In this document: piece by piece, positions 15,721-24,917 of the stretch
Layout: each line of letters starts with the position of its first letter
How positions within the stretch are numbered: the stretch's first letter is position 1
Assembly (NCBI GenBank): GCA_963773055.1
Contig: CAVYZL010000006.1
Location: 62,001-126,000 of the forward strand
Direction: 5' to 3'
Length of the DNA stretch: 64,000 bases
Source: PALSA-612 sp963773055
Lineage (GTDB): Bacteria > Actinomycetota > Thermoleophilia > Gaiellales > Gaiellaceae
Made by a program: the position numbers and the translations under genes
The notes under the pieces: model-generated
Databases searched by the model: none
Told to the model about the DNA's origin: nothing
The model's input: the letters and a program-made list of their open reading frames with translations, nothing else

Positions 15721-16684
15721 ATGGCGAGCGTTCGGCCCGCGACGAAGGACGACCTCGAGATCCTGTCCGCGCTCTGGCGCGCGTTCGAGGGCGAGCAGCC
15801 ACGGCCGGTGTATGAGGAGGTCGACGAGGCGCAGGAGCTCTCGGAGATCGCCGAGTACGTCGAGTCTCACGTGGCGCTGATCGCGGAGGAGAACGACGAG
15901 CCGATCGGGTTCGTCCTCGCCCGCATGCGTGGCGCGAGGCTCGGCTGGATCAGCGATCTCTACGTCGCCCCCGGATCACGCCGCGGCGGCATGGCCGGGA
16001 CTCTTGCCCGGGAGGCCACGGCTCAGCTGCGCGCTCACGGGGCGGAGGTGGTCGAGCTCGAGGTTCAGGCGTCGAACGCCGACGCGCGGGCTGTCTACGA
16101 GCGCTGGGGATTCCGTGAGAGCAAGCTGACCCTGGCGGCGGCGGCCGGCGAGCTCGAAGAGCGGCTGTCGCGTGACGGCCTGCCGCCGTCGCGCGGGCTC
16201 GTGTTCGCACAGACGGACGAGGAGCAGATGGTCGATCGGGCGGTGCGCACGTTCCTCCCGCGGCTCGGATCGTCGCCGCAGGACGGACGTCCACGCGCCG
16301 AAGAACGGCTGGGTCGCGGTCGAAGACGAGCTCTGCAGCGCCGACCCACAGCTCCTCCGCCGACTCGCGCAGGAGCTTTCCTATCGCACGGGAGGAGTCG
16401 TGCTAGCGCTCGGCCTCGAGCAGGGCGCTGTCGTCCGCTACATCCTCTTCGAGCGCGGCTCGATTGCGGACGAGTACGCGTCACTGCCCGAGTACGACGG
16501 CCCGCTCCCACCCGGAGACGTCGTGGCGCTCAACGCGAACCCGACGGTCGCATCGCGCTTGACCGGCGCGGACGCCGGCCGTGTACGCGCGGTCGCGCGG
16601 ACGGCGAGCACCGTTGCCGACCTGCCGCCGGCGGATGAGCTGTTCCGAGAGGTGGCGGACGTGCTAGGGGTATCGGTGCCGTGA
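15721..16684 (+). pseudogene. GNAT acetyltransferase with an extra C-terminal domain, broken by a +1 frameshift
   Basis: The first frame encodes a GNAT fold (MASVRPATKDDLEILSALWR, then LYVAPGSRRGGMAGTLAREA as the acetyl-CoA loop, NADARAVYERWGF at its end). Reading then continues one frame over with a domain of unknown function (VHAPKNGWVAVEDELCSADPQ to VADVLGVSVP). Omitting the C at 16279 gives one protein of about 320 residues. The restored stop overlaps the GST start (GTGA, 16681-16684), which supports a formerly or actually intact gene. The acceptor substrate is unknown. Confidence 0.7.
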
Positions 16685-17265
16685 TCACGCTCTACGACGC
16701 CGACCGCTGCCCGTACTGCGCCCGCGTGCGCATCTACCTGGCCGAGAAGGGCGTCCCGCACGAGGTCGTCGCGGTCGATCTCTCCGATCGCCCCGCGTGG
16801 CTCTACGAGAAGAATCCGGTCGGAAAGGTGCCCGTGCTCGAGGAGGACGACGTCTGCGTCCCCGAGTCGGCCGTGATCATGGAGCTGCTCGAGGAGCGCT
16901 ATCCGGAGCCTCCGCTCCTGCCGGCGGACCCGCTCGACCGCGCCCTCGCTCGGCTGTACGTCTGGAACCACGACACGGCCTTCACGAACGCGTACTACGC
17001 CGCCCGCCGCGGCGAGGATGGCGCCGACGAGCGGCTGGCCGGCAATCTCGACGCGCTCGACTCGACGCTCGCGGCTCGGCCTTACCTCAACGGCTCCGAG
17101 TACGGCTTCGCGGACATCGCCTGGTTTCCCTGGCTGCCGCGGGCGCAGGCGTATCTCGATCTCGACCTGAGTCGATACCCGGCGGTCGCGGACTGGCTCG
17201 ATCGGCTGGCGGAGCGGCCGGGGATCGCGGCCGAGCTGGAGATCGTCTCGGCGATGGTCGCGTGA
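16681..17265 (+). CDS. Glutathione S-transferase-like protein
   Basis: 194 residues. The thioredoxin-like N-domain begins ITLYDADRCPYCARVRIYLAEKG, with a CPYC motif more like glutaredoxin/SspA-type GSTs than the SSCS of maleylacetoacetate isomerases. NPVGKVPVLEEDD supplies the cis-proline and PESAVIMELLEE the glutathione carboxylate contact. A helical C-domain follows (FADIAWFPWL). Most actinobacteria use mycothiol, so the true thiol partner is uncertain. The gene is coupled at both ends by GTGA overlaps. Confidence 0.82.
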   Translation: MITLYDADRCPYCARVRIYLAEKGVPHEVVAVDLSDRPAWLYEKNPVGKVPVLEEDDVCVPESAVIMELLEERYPEPPLLPADPLDRALARLYVWNHDTAFTNAYYAARRGEDGADERLAGNLDALDSTLAARPYLNGSEYGFADIAWFPWLPRAQAYLDLDLSRYPAVADWLDRLAERPGIAAELEIVSAMVA

Positions 17266-18059
17266 CGAGCGGGAGCGAGCTGCCTCCCGTCGTCGACGGG
17301 GGCTGGCTCGCGGAGCACCTCGGCGAAGACGATCTCGTCCTCGCGGACGTCCGCGGGCCGAACGCGCACGCGCGCGGCCACCTGCCAGGAGCGATCCCGC
17401 TCGTCGTCGGCGCGCCCGGGCAGTTCACGGACGAGGAGGTTGTCCGGGCGTTCGCGCTCGAGGCAGGCCTTCGCCTTCGTCGCCACGGGATCACGGGCGA
17501 CGAGCGGCTGGTCGTCTACGACGACGGCCGCTGCGTGTCGGCTGCGTCGGCGGCGCAGGTGATCGAGCTCGCCGGCCATCCGCGCGTCGCGGTGCTAGCC
17601 GGCGGGATCGCCGGCTGGGACGGGGAGCTCGAGACAGGCTCTGCTGTGCTCGAGAAGACGCGCGTCGAGCTCGAGCCTCGCCTCGACGCCGTGCCGACGC
17701 GCGTCGAGATCGAAGCCCGGCTCTCGGACCCGGAGCTCGCGATCGTCGATGTCAGGCGGCCGGAGGAGTACGGAGGTCGGAACGGCGCGCCGTGCGATCC
17801 ACGACAGGGCCATATCCCCGGCGCGCTGAACGTCGAGGTCTCGACGTTGTTCGCGGGCCCGGGCATCCCGCGGCCGGCGGACGAGGTACGCAGCATCGTC
17901 GGCCTGCCCGAAGCCGCGCAGGTCGTCGCGTACTGCCACTCCGGATCGCGGTCTGCGCTTGCCACCGTCGCGCTTCGCGCAGCCGGCTACCGGGCGCGGA
18001 ACTACGTCGGCTCGTGGCACGAGTGGTCGCGCTTCGCCGAACTGCCGCTCGAGCGCTAG
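17262..18059 (+). CDS. Thiosulfate/mercaptopyruvate sulfurtransferase (two rhodanese domains)
   Basis: 265 residues with two rhodanese domains. The N-terminal inactive domain spans about 12-125 (VVDGGWLAEHL, LADVRGPNAHARGHLPGA). The C-terminal domain (about 145-260) has VDVRRPEEYGG and GHIPGALNVEV, with the active cysteine in VAYCHSGSRSALA near residue 229. It transfers sulfur to cyanide or another acceptor. I chose the GTG at 17262 that overlaps the GST stop; earlier in-frame starts would lie inside the GST gene. Confidence 0.88.
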   Translation: MTSGSELPPVVDGGWLAEHLGEDDLVLADVRGPNAHARGHLPGAIPLVVGAPGQFTDEEVVRAFALEAGLRLRRHGITGDERLVVYDDGRCVSAASAAQVIELAGHPRVAVLAGGIAGWDGELETGSAVLEKTRVELEPRLDAVPTRVEIEARLSDPELAIVDVRRPEEYGGRNGAPCDPRQGHIPGALNVEVSTLFAGPGIPRPADEVRSIVGLPEAAQVVAYCHSGSRSALATVALRAAGYRARNYVGSWHEWSRFAELPLER

Positions 18060-18754
18060 GCCGTCACAGCGACGCGCTCGGCGGCCTCGACGAAGCTTCC
18101 GCAGAGCAGGGCCCCGAGCGCCTGCCACTCCTCGGCGCGCTCGTCGAAGGCCGCAAGAAACTCTTCCGCGCCGGCGATCTCATCCGCCTCGGCGAGCCAG
18201 GTCTCGAGGATGGGTCGTGTGATCTCGGGGTGGAACTGGACGCCCCACGCGACCTCTCCGAGCCTGAAGGCCTGGGCGCAGCCGTCGCTCCGCGCGAGCT
18301 CGACGCCGCCGGCAGGGACGTCGAATCCGAAGAAGTGCCACTGGAAGGCAGAGAACCTCTCGGGGAGCGCCGAGAACACCGGGTCGTCCGCGGCCTCCTC
18401 CGTCAGCTCGATGTCGATCCAGCCGACCTCTGGCGTCGCGAGCGCACCGACGGGCGCGTGGGCTGCCTTCGCGATCAGCTGGCTGCCGAGACAGACGCCG
18501 AGCAGCGGCATGTGCAGGTCGAGCAGGCGCTGGAGGAAGAGCTGCTCGTCACGGAGCCACGGATGGTGGTCGTCCTGGTCCGCGTGCATCGAGCCGCCAA
18601 AGATCATCACGGCGCCGTAGTCGTCGATCGGGCGCGGCGGCGGGGAGCCCCAAGCGAGCGACCACTCGTCCACCTCGTGGCCCCGTCGTTCCAGCTCAGT
18701 GCGAAACGCACCGGGTGGGCAATTCGCCCCGTGGACGACCGCGAGGACGTTCAC
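18056..18754 (-). CDS. Class I glutamine amidotransferase-like protein
   Basis: 232 residues of a type I GATase: nucleophile Cys in LLGVCLGSQLIAKA (near 88), oxyanion region VMIFGGSMHA before it, and His-x-Glu in WGVQFHPEIT near 175. It is a stand-alone domain, similar to GMP-synthase-like amidotransferases of unknown acceptor. The GTG at 18754 overlaps the stop of the DUF72 gene (GTGA), making it the last gene of a four-gene minus-strand operon. Its stop overlaps that of the convergent rhodanese gene. Confidence 0.85.
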   Translation of the reverse strand: MNVLAVVHGANCPPGAFRTELERRGHEVDEWSLAWGSPPPRPIDDYGAVMIFGGSMHADQDDHHPWLRDEQLFLQRLLDLHMPLLGVCLGSQLIAKAAHAPVGALATPEVGWIDIELTEEAADDPVFSALPERFSAFQWHFFGFDVPAGGVELARSDGCAQAFRLGEVAWGVQFHPEITRPILETWLAEADEIAGAEEFLAAFDERAEEWQALGALLCGSFVEAAERVAVTA

Positions 18755-19620
18755 TGGTCGAAAGATAGCTGGCCTTGCTTCGCGGGCTCGACCCCGCCGG
18801 ACGCGTCGAGGCCGGCGGCGTCCAGCAGACGCCTGAGCATCTGCGCTCCTTGCGGCGCGAAGTCGTCGCGATTGTTGTTGAACATCGCGTAGACCTCCTC
18901 CGCCTCGCCGGCGAGCACGGTCAGCGGCTCCACCCACTCCTCGAGCTCGCTCTCGGAGTAGAGCCAGTCGAAGCGCTCGGCGGACGTCTTCGCACCGCGG
19001 ATGTTCCACGTCTTCCAGTTGCGGCCATGGAAGCGGACATACGCGACGCGATGGGTGGCTGCCGGGATCGTGGGGATGACGTTCGAGGCGCGCGTCCGCG
19101 GAGCGTCGACCGTGACATAGGCGCAACCGTGCTGCTCGAGGAAGCGAAGCGTGTCGGCGCGCACGTCCTCCTCGAGCCAGGAGCGATGGCGGAACTCGAC
19201 GAGCGGCACGAGCGGGTCGAGCAGGTCTCGTGCGGCGGCGATCTCCGCCAGCGCCTCGCGCGACTTCTTGACTCGCGGGTGGTACTGGAGCAGCACGCCG
19301 CGGAGCTTGCCCGAGCGCTCGAGTGGCGCAAGCGCCTCGCGGAAGTCGCGGAACGCAGGCTCGCGCTCCCCCTCGCGGTGCCCGGTCATCTCGCCGCTCG
19401 CCTTCACGTGGAACACGAAGTCGTCCGGCGTCCGCTCCGCCCACTTCGCCGACACCTCGGGCGCGGGCAGTCGGTAGAACGGCGAGTCAGCCTCGACGAC
19501 GTCGTAGTGCTGCGCGTAGTAGCCGAGCCGCTCCGCTGCGCCCCGAACCGCGGACGGGTACCAGTGCTTCGTCATCCCCTCGTCCGCCCACGAGCAGATG
19601 CCGATGCGGACGGTGGTCAC
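18751..19620 (-). CDS. DUF72 (YecE-like) protein
   Basis: 289 residues with the DUF72 TIM-barrel pattern: IGICSWADEGMTKHWYPS at the start, VVEADSPFYRLP, FVFHVKASGEMTGH, VPLVEFRHRSW, YVRFHGRN and YAMFNNN near the end. No biochemical function is established for the family. The GTG at 19620 overlaps the stop of the upstream secreted-protein gene. Conserved His, Asp and Asn residues along the strands suggest a hydrolase- or nuclease-like pocket, but this is an inference. Confidence 0.85.
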   Translation of the reverse strand: MTTVRIGICSWADEGMTKHWYPSAVRGAAERLGYYAQHYDVVEADSPFYRLPAPEVSAKWAERTPDDFVFHVKASGEMTGHREGEREPAFRDFREALAPLERSGKLRGVLLQYHPRVKKSREALAEIAAARDLLDPLVPLVEFRHRSWLEEDVRADTLRFLEQHGCAYVTVDAPRTRASNVIPTIPAATHRVAYVRFHGRNWKTWNIRGAKTSAERFDWLYSESELEEWVEPLTVLAGEAEEVYAMFNNNRDDFAPQGAQMLRRLLDAAGLDASGGVEPAKQGQLSFDQ

Positions 19621-20711
19621 TTCCTGAACGTGACCCGGACGATCGGGCTCGCGACCGCGAAGGCGCCGACCGTCGAGCTCACGCATGTGGGCAACAGCCC
19701 GACGGGCAAGGTCGCGCAGAGCCCTGGTTGGTTCACCGCCGGCGTCGCGAACCGCACCTGGTAGTACGTCGTTCCGGCGATCTTTCTCGCGGCCGCGTAC
19801 GTCCCGTTGTCGGTCGTCGCCGAGGTCGAGCCTGACCGCCTGAGCGTCGTTTTGCTGCGGCCGGCGTAAAGCGGCAGCTTGGTGCCAGCGAATGCGGAGA
19901 ACCGGCCGGAGAGCAGAGCGGACCTCCTCGCCTTCGCATACGAGCCCCTGAGGGAGAGCGAGATGGGGAGAGAGTTGACGGAGACGGCCGACACCGCGCC
20001 CGCCGTGTTCACCGTCCCGGAACCCGGAACGTAGGGCGTCCAGATCGACGACCAGCGGTACGCCCCGCGCTTCGCCGCGTTTGTGAACGTGCTGGGGAAC
20101 GTGAGCTTGGCGTCGACGAGCTTGATGCCGAGGGGCGAGCGGCCCGGGGTGCCCGACGGCACGTCGTCGGGCGGGAAGCAGAGCGTGAGCTTCGAGGACC
20201 CGAGCGACGCTTCCGGCCCGGTGGTCGCATCGAGGAATGTCGCCAGCTCCACCGTCTGGCCCTGGGCGGAGACCTTGACCACCCAGTACGCCGCGTGAGT
20301 CGTCGTTCCGGTGCAGCTGAGCGCAAGCATCGAGAGCGGAACCGGTGTCGTCCCGATCACCGCCACGCCGGTCGGGTCGCGGACCCCGATCGTCCCGTCC
20401 ACGGGGATGGTCACACCACCGAAGTCGGCGACCCGGATCGTTGCCTTCGCGGTGCCGATCGTCGTGCCGGGCGTCCCTGGGCTCACGGAGAAGCGGGTCG
20501 GCGCATACAGCACGAGCCGTGCGGTCGTGTCGTCGGTCGCTCCGACCGTGAAGTGGATGGTCGTCTTTCCCGTCGTGCCGAGCGTGTTCGGTACGGAGAC
20601 GTCGAGACGCGGCGCAAAGGCCGCCGCCGCCGGGCCTGCAAGCGTCATCGCCAGCGCCGCGGCGGCAGCGAAGACCACGAGCCGCAGGAGCCTCCTCACC
20701 GGCGCGGTCAT
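19617..20711 (-). CDS. Secreted protein of unknown function
   Basis: 364 residues with a clear signal peptide (RRLLRLVVFAAAAALAMTLA, predicted cleavage after AAA near 30). The mature protein is Thr/Ser/Gly-rich and strand-predicted, with a few Cys, suggesting extracellular beta-sandwich domains. No catalytic motif is seen. The ATG at 20711 overlaps the stop of the preceding hydrolase gene (ATGA), so the two secreted proteins are coupled. Confidence 0.75.
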   Translation of the reverse strand: MTAPVRRLLRLVVFAAAAALAMTLAGPAAAAFAPRLDVSVPNTLGTTGKTTIHFTVGATDDTTARLVLYAPTRFSVSPGTPGTTIGTAKATIRVADFGGVTIPVDGTIGVRDPTGVAVIGTTPVPLSMLALSCTGTTTHAAYWVVKVSAQGQTVELATFLDATTGPEASLGSSKLTLCFPPDDVPSGTPGRSPLGIKLVDAKLTFPSTFTNAAKRGAYRWSSIWTPYVPGSGTVNTAGAVSAVSVNSLPISLSLRGSYAKARRSALLSGRFSAFAGTKLPLYAGRSKTTLRRSGSTSATTDNGTYAAARKIAGTTYYQVRFATPAVNQPGLCATLPVGLLPTCVSSTVGAFAVASPIVRVTFRK

Positions 20712-22108
20712 CCGGAGATCGCCTTCTTCAACACGGGTACCCGGAGTGTGACCGGACCTAGCGCCACGCGTGCGCCGGTCGCCATCGGCAGGTCCAGATA
20801 GAGCAGGTTCGTCCGGTCCTGAGCCGTGGAGGAGGACGCGATCGTGACGGTGAAGCGGGAGCCCTTCGGGACAAAGGTCGCCTGGTTCGCGAGCCGGATG
20901 TGGTACGGGTGCGAGCCGGATCGCGTGGGGACGCCGCCGTCCGAGACGACGATCTCTTTGCCCTGACGCGTCCGAGCTGAGAGCACTGCGACGAGACGAC
21001 TCCAGCCTCGACGCGCTGTCGCCGTTACCCGCACCTCCGGGGAGCCGAAGATCTCGAGCGCGGAGGCGATCGGTGCCGTGCGGCGCACGAGCTTGCCGGC
21101 CTGCTTCAGCTCCGTGCGCCCGGCCAGCGGGAACGCCACCGTCTTCGTCGGCGGCAGCCCGCTGTACGACTGCGTTGTCGTTCGCCCCTCCCGGGCGACG
21201 CGGACGGGAGGCCCGACCTCGGCGGGGAGCCCGCGGAGATAGCGGTCGAACCATCGCCTGCCCGCTATCAACATCGCAGGCGTGTCGACGGCGGGAAACG
21301 TCGACGGTGCGTGACCGTGGTTGCCGATCCACAGCGCTTTCGGGCCAGCGAGCGCCCGGTACGCGTCCGTCGCCTGGTCGATCCCGAACAGGGAGTCGCG
21401 GCGTCCCTGCATCATGAACACGGGCGTATTCACGGACGAGAGGCGCGAGAGCGAGGAGCGTGCGGCCGAGTACGCCCGGAGCGCCAGGAGGTTCGTCGAG
21501 GCGAGGGCCCAATCGCGGAACTGCTCGATCTCGGGTGGGAGGGCGTCCGTTGGGACCTCGGTGAACAGGCGAGCGACAGCGCCGGACTTCGAGAGGCCCT
21601 GCGGGAAGAGCGCAGCGTAGAGGTCGGTCCACGTCTGGCACGTCTCGGCGGCCGCGAAGGGGACGCCGGCGGCGAGCGCGTTCCAGACGGCGCCGCCTCC
21701 GTAGGAGATGCCCCACGCGCCGATGCGGTCGTCCGCGATATCGGGGCGAGCGGCGAGCCATGCGAACGCCTCGCGGACGTCGGCCACCTCACGCGGCCCG
21801 TCGAGGGTGAAGAGACCGCCGGTCTCGCCGTGGCCCCGTGCGTCGAACGTCAGAACCGCGTACTCCTCTCCTGGCAGAAACGCGAGCTCGGCGAGCGTGT
21901 TCATGTCCTCGCGGTCACCGCCGAGGCCGTGGAGAAGCATGATCGTGGGCCAGCCTCCGGTGGGTGGCTGCCCGTCCGGGAGGTACAGCGTCGACGCGAG
22001 CTCGACCCCGTCACTCGTGGGGATCGCTACGCCCTGCTTCGTCCACGCTCGAGCCAGGCCGGGCCAGGCGAGCGACGCACAGGCGACGAGGAGGATCAGG
22101 CGGCGCAA
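20708..22108 (-). CDS. Secreted CocE/NonD-type alpha/beta hydrolase (X-Pro dipeptidyl-peptidase-like)
   Basis: 466 residues with a signal peptide (LILLVACASLAWPGLARA). The catalytic domain shows MLLHGLGGDRED (oxyanion loop), WGISYGGGAVWNA (nucleophile Ser), QGRRDSLFG (Asp) and GNHGHAPST (His). The C-terminal 180 residues form a beta-sandwich with SGSHPYHIRLANQATFVPKG, as in PepX/CocE proteins. It probably hydrolyses an ester or amide outside the cell. The start is TTG at 22108; TACCCT lies ten bases upstream. First gene of the four-gene operon down to 18056. Confidence 0.82.
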   Translation of the reverse strand: MRRLILLVACASLAWPGLARAWTKQGVAIPTSDGVELASTLYLPDGQPPTGGWPTIMLLHGLGGDREDMNTLAELAFLPGEEYAVLTFDARGHGETGGLFTLDGPREVADVREAFAWLAARPDIADDRIGAWGISYGGGAVWNALAAGVPFAAAETCQTWTDLYAALFPQGLSKSGAVARLFTEVPTDALPPEIEQFRDWALASTNLLALRAYSAARSSLSRLSSVNTPVFMMQGRRDSLFGIDQATDAYRALAGPKALWIGNHGHAPSTFPAVDTPAMLIAGRRWFDRYLRGLPAEVGPPVRVAREGRTTTQSYSGLPPTKTVAFPLAGRTELKQAGKLVRRTAPIASALEIFGSPEVRVTATARRGWSRLVAVLSARTRQGKEIVVSDGGVPTRSGSHPYHIRLANQATFVPKGSRFTVTIASSSTAQDRTNLLYLDLPMATGARVALGPVTLRVPVLKKAISG

Positions 22109-22142
22109 ACGCGTGGCAAGGGTAGCGCTCCGTGCGCGTTCG

Positions 22143-22148
22143 TAGAAT
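22143..22148 (+). promoter_or_regulatory. -10 element of murI (leaderless)
   Basis: TAGAAT seven bases before the GTG at 22156. It lies downstream of the alternative GTG at 22132, which argues against that longer start. Confidence 0.55.
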
Positions 22149-22155
22149 CGCTTCG

Positions 22156-22977
22156 GTGGACGCGCGGCCGGTAGGGGTGTTCGACTCGGGCATGGGAGGG
22201 CTCACGGTCCTCCACGAGTGCCTCGTCACCCTTCCGCACGAGAACTTCACCTATGTCGGTGACGGCGCCCGCCTGCCCTACGGCCCACGGCCGCCGGAGG
22301 AGATCCGCCGCTTCGCGGGCGAGATCGCGACGTATCTCGAGGGCCAGGGCGTGAAGCTGATCGTCGCGGCGTGCAACTCGGCCACGTCCGCGGCGCTCCC
22401 CGAGCTCCAGGAACGGCTGTCCGTGCCGATCGTCGGCGTGATCACGCCAGAGGCGCACGCGGCCGTCCAGGCGACGCGGAACAGGCGAATCGGGCTGCTC
22501 GCGACGGAGGCGACCGTGGCGAGCGGTCGCTACGACGAGCTCGTCCGGACGCTCGACGCGGGCGTGCGGATGACGGCCGTTCCCTGTCCGGAGCTCGTGC
22601 CGCTGATCGAGAGCGACGACCCCTTCTCGGCGGCAACGGTCGAAGCCGTGCGTGCCTACGCGGCGCCGCTGAAGGACGCGGGGGTCGACACGGTGATCCT
22701 CGGTTGCACGCACTATCCGCTGATCCGCCCGATCTTCCAGCGTGTGTTCGGCCGCGACGTGACGCTCGTCTTCTCGGCGGAGGAGACCGCGCGCGAGGTG
22801 GCCGAGACCCTTGCCCGAAAGGGGATCGAGAACGACGGCCGGCGCGAGGGCGGCTATCGGTTCGCGACAACCGGCGACCCCGAGCTCTTCCGGCTGATGG
22901 GCGCGCGTTTCCTTCAGTTGCCGATCGGCGAGGTGGAGCGGCTCCCGCTCGCCGACCTCGAGCAGGTGGCTGCATGA
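22156..22977 (+). CDS. murI: Glutamate racemase
   Basis: 273 residues. It opens with PVGVFDSGMGGLTVL, holds the first catalytic Cys in AACNSATSAALP (about 75) and the second in VILGCTHYPLIRP (about 187), with VGVITPEAHAAV between. It makes D-glutamate for peptidoglycan. I prefer the GTG at 22156 to that at 22132, because the TAGAAT element falls between them. First gene of murI-rph-mgtC-like-rdgB; its stop overlaps the rph start (ATGA). Confidence 0.93.
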   Translation: MDARPVGVFDSGMGGLTVLHECLVTLPHENFTYVGDGARLPYGPRPPEEIRRFAGEIATYLEGQGVKLIVAACNSATSAALPELQERLSVPIVGVITPEAHAAVQATRNRRIGLLATEATVASGRYDELVRTLDAGVRMTAVPCPELVPLIESDDPFSAATVEAVRAYAAPLKDAGVDTVILGCTHYPLIRPIFQRVFGRDVTLVFSAEETAREVAETLARKGIENDGRREGGYRFATTGDPELFRLMGARFLQLPIGEVERLPLADLEQVAA

Positions 22978-23684
22978 GGGCAGACGGACGGAGACCGGAC
23001 GAGCTGCGCCCGCTCGAGATCGTCCCCGACTACCTCGAGCAGCCGCACGGCTCGGCGCTCGTCGTCCAGGGCAAGACGCGCGTGCTCTGCACGGCCTCGA
23101 TCGAGGAAAGCATCCCCCGCTGGCTCAAGGGGAAAGGGAAGGGCTGGATGACGGCGGAGTACTCGCTGTTGCCCGCGTCGACCGGCGAGCGCACCGCGCG
23201 GGAGGCGCGGACGGGCAGGCAGCAAGGGCGCACGGTCGAGATCCAGCGCCTGATCGGCCGGGCTGTGCGCGCGGCGGCCGACTTCGAGGCGCTCGGCGAG
23301 CGCACGCTTTGGCTCGACTGCGACGTCCTGCAGGCCGACGGCGGCACGCGCTGCGCTGCGATCAGCGGCGTCTGGGTGGCCGCACATCGGGCGCTCGACC
23401 GCTTCGGGCTCGCGAAGGCGCTGCCCGGCGCCGTCGCGGCGGTCTCGGTCGGCATCGTCGACGGGGAACCGCTGCTCGATCTCGACTACTCGGAGGACTC
23501 GACGGCGGACGTCGACCTGAACGTCGTGATGACGGGCGACGGGCGCTTCGTCGACGTCCAGGCGACGGCCGAGCGGGAGCCGTTCTCGCGCGGCGCGCTC
23601 GACGAGCTGCTCGCGCTCGCGGTCGGGGGCATCGAGCGGATCCGTGCCGAGCAGGAGCGGGTCGTCCAGGCCGAACGTGCCTGA
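22974..23684 (+). CDS. rph: Ribonuclease PH
   Basis: 236 residues: MRADGRRPDELRPLEI at the start, GSALVVQGKTRVLCTAS, GWMTAEYSLLPASTGER, RLIGRAVRAA, LDCDVLQADGGTR (active-site Asp cluster) and LDLDYSEDSTADVDLNVVMTG. It trims tRNA 3' ends using phosphate. Length is normal. ATGA overlap with murI; its 3' end overlaps the next gene by eight bases. Confidence 0.94.
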   Translation: MRADGRRPDELRPLEIVPDYLEQPHGSALVVQGKTRVLCTASIEESIPRWLKGKGKGWMTAEYSLLPASTGERTAREARTGRQQGRTVEIQRLIGRAVRAAADFEALGERTLWLDCDVLQADGGTRCAAISGVWVAAHRALDRFGLAKALPGAVAAVSVGIVDGEPLLDLDYSEDSTADVDLNVVMTGDGRFVDVQATAEREPFSRGALDELLALAVGGIERIRAEQERVVQAERA

Positions 23685-24354
23685 CATCAGCACCTGGGAG
23701 ATCGTCGTACGGCTGGTGGCCGCGGCCGCTCTCGGTGGAGCGATCGGCATCGAGCGAGAGCTGCGCGAGCGCGAGGCGGGTTTCCGGACGCACGTGCTCG
23801 TATCCGTCGGGTCGGCGCTCTTCACCCTCATCTCGGCGTACGCATGGACGGACTTCAACTTCGGCGCGGACTCCGGCATCTCGTTCGACCCGACTCGGAT
23901 CGCCGCGCAGGTCGTGACCGGGATCGGCTTTCTCGGCGCGGGAGCGATCATCCGTCACGGGCTGACCGTGCGCGGGCTGACGACGGCTGCGACGCTCTGG
24001 ATCGCCGCCGCCGTCGGCATGGCCTGCGGCGCAGGCTTCTACTGGGCGGCGGTGATCGGCACGGCGCTTGCCCTCGTCACGCTCGGTCCGCTCCGCCTAG
24101 TCAACCGGCTGCTCCTCGACAAGCCGCGCCGCAGGCGGCTGAGCGTCGAGCTCCGACAGGGGGCCGGTGCCGCAGCAGTGCTGAGCGAGATCGAAGAGCT
24201 CGGAGTGGACGTCCAGTCGTTCCAGCTCGCTGACTCGGGCGGTCGGCGGCTCGCCGAGGTCGACGTCGACCTTCCACACGGCGCCCGACCGGAAGCGGTG
24301 GTCGTCCGGCTCGGTGCGCTCGACGACGTCATCGCCGCGCGGTGGACTCCCTGA
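23677..24354 (+). CDS. MgtC/SapB-family membrane protein
   Basis: 225 residues. Four or five membrane helices fill residues 1-140, with the family motifs GGAIGIERELREREAGFRTH, GFLGAGAIIRHG and GLTTAATLWIAAAVGMACG. A soluble C-terminal ACT-like domain follows (LSVELRQGAGAAAVLSEIEELG). MgtC proteins affect Mg homeostasis and ATP synthase in pathogens; the role here is unknown. The GTG at 23677 overlaps the rph stop. Confidence 0.85.
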   Translation: MPDISTWEIVVRLVAAAALGGAIGIERELREREAGFRTHVLVSVGSALFTLISAYAWTDFNFGADSGISFDPTRIAAQVVTGIGFLGAGAIIRHGLTVRGLTTAATLWIAAAVGMACGAGFYWAAVIGTALALVTLGPLRLVNRLLLDKPRRRRLSVELRQGAGAAAVLSEIEELGVDVQSFQLADSGGRRLAEVDVDLPHGARPEAVVVRLGALDDVIAARWTP

Positions 24355-24917
24355 CGATCACGCTCTGCTCGCAGAACGAGCACAAGCGGCTCGAGCTCGA
24401 GCGTGCGCTCGAGGGCTGGCGGATCGAGCTCCTCGACGCGGATGCCTATCCCGAGGAGACGGGCAAGACGTTCTACGAGAACGCACTCGGGAAGGCGCGC
24501 TTCGGGCGGGACGTTGGGCCGTCGGGCTCCTGGATGCTCGGCGAGGACTCCGGGCTCGAGATTACGGCGCTCGGCGGAGCGCCGGGCGTGCAGACCGCCC
24601 GCTGGGCCGAGGGGCGGCACGTTGAGCGCGCGCTCGCTGCGCTCGAAGGTCAGACGAAGCGCTCGGCGCGCTACGTCTGCGAGCTCGTCTCCCTATCGCC
24701 CGAGGGCCGCGAGGTGCGCGGGACGGGCAAGCTCGAAGGGTCGATCACAGGCGACGCTCGGGGCAGCGAGGGGTTCGGGTTCGATCCGGTGTTCGTTCCC
24801 GTCGGCGAGCGGCAGACCGTCGCCGAGCTCGGCGATGCCTGGAAGGCGGCCAACTCGCACAGGGCGCGCGCAGCTCGCGCCCTACGCGCTGCGCTGGACG
24901 CCGCGGGTATCGGGTAG
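24342..24917 (+). CDS. rdgB: XTP/dITP (non-canonical purine NTP) pyrophosphatase
   Basis: 191 residues of the Ham1/RdgB family: LCSQNEHKRLELERAL at the start (normally T/S-x-N-x-x-K; here SQNEHK), ETGKTFYENALGKAR, GEDSGLEITALGGAPGVQTARW with catalytic Asp, and GSEGFGFDPVFVP. It cleans ITP/XTP from the nucleotide pool. GTG start inside the end of the mgtC-like gene; its 3' end overlaps the convergent YihY gene by 36 bases. Confidence 0.9.
   Translation: MDSLTITLCSQNEHKRLELERALEGWRIELLDADAYPEETGKTFYENALGKARFGRDVGPSGSWMLGEDSGLEITALGGAPGVQTARWAEGRHVERALAALEGQTKRSARYVCELVSLSPEGREVRGTGKLEGSITGDARGSEGFGFDPVFVPVGERQTVAELGDAWKAANSHRARAARALRAALDAAGIG

Noticed and set aside
16797..17261. Longer N-terminal extension of the rhodanese gene
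   Set aside because: It would lie wholly inside the GST gene in another frame; the GTGA overlap at 17262 marks the real start.
18755..19444. N-terminal extension of the glutamine amidotransferase
   Set aside because: The extension is antisense-free but lies inside the DUF72 gene in another frame; the GTGA junction sets the start at 18754.
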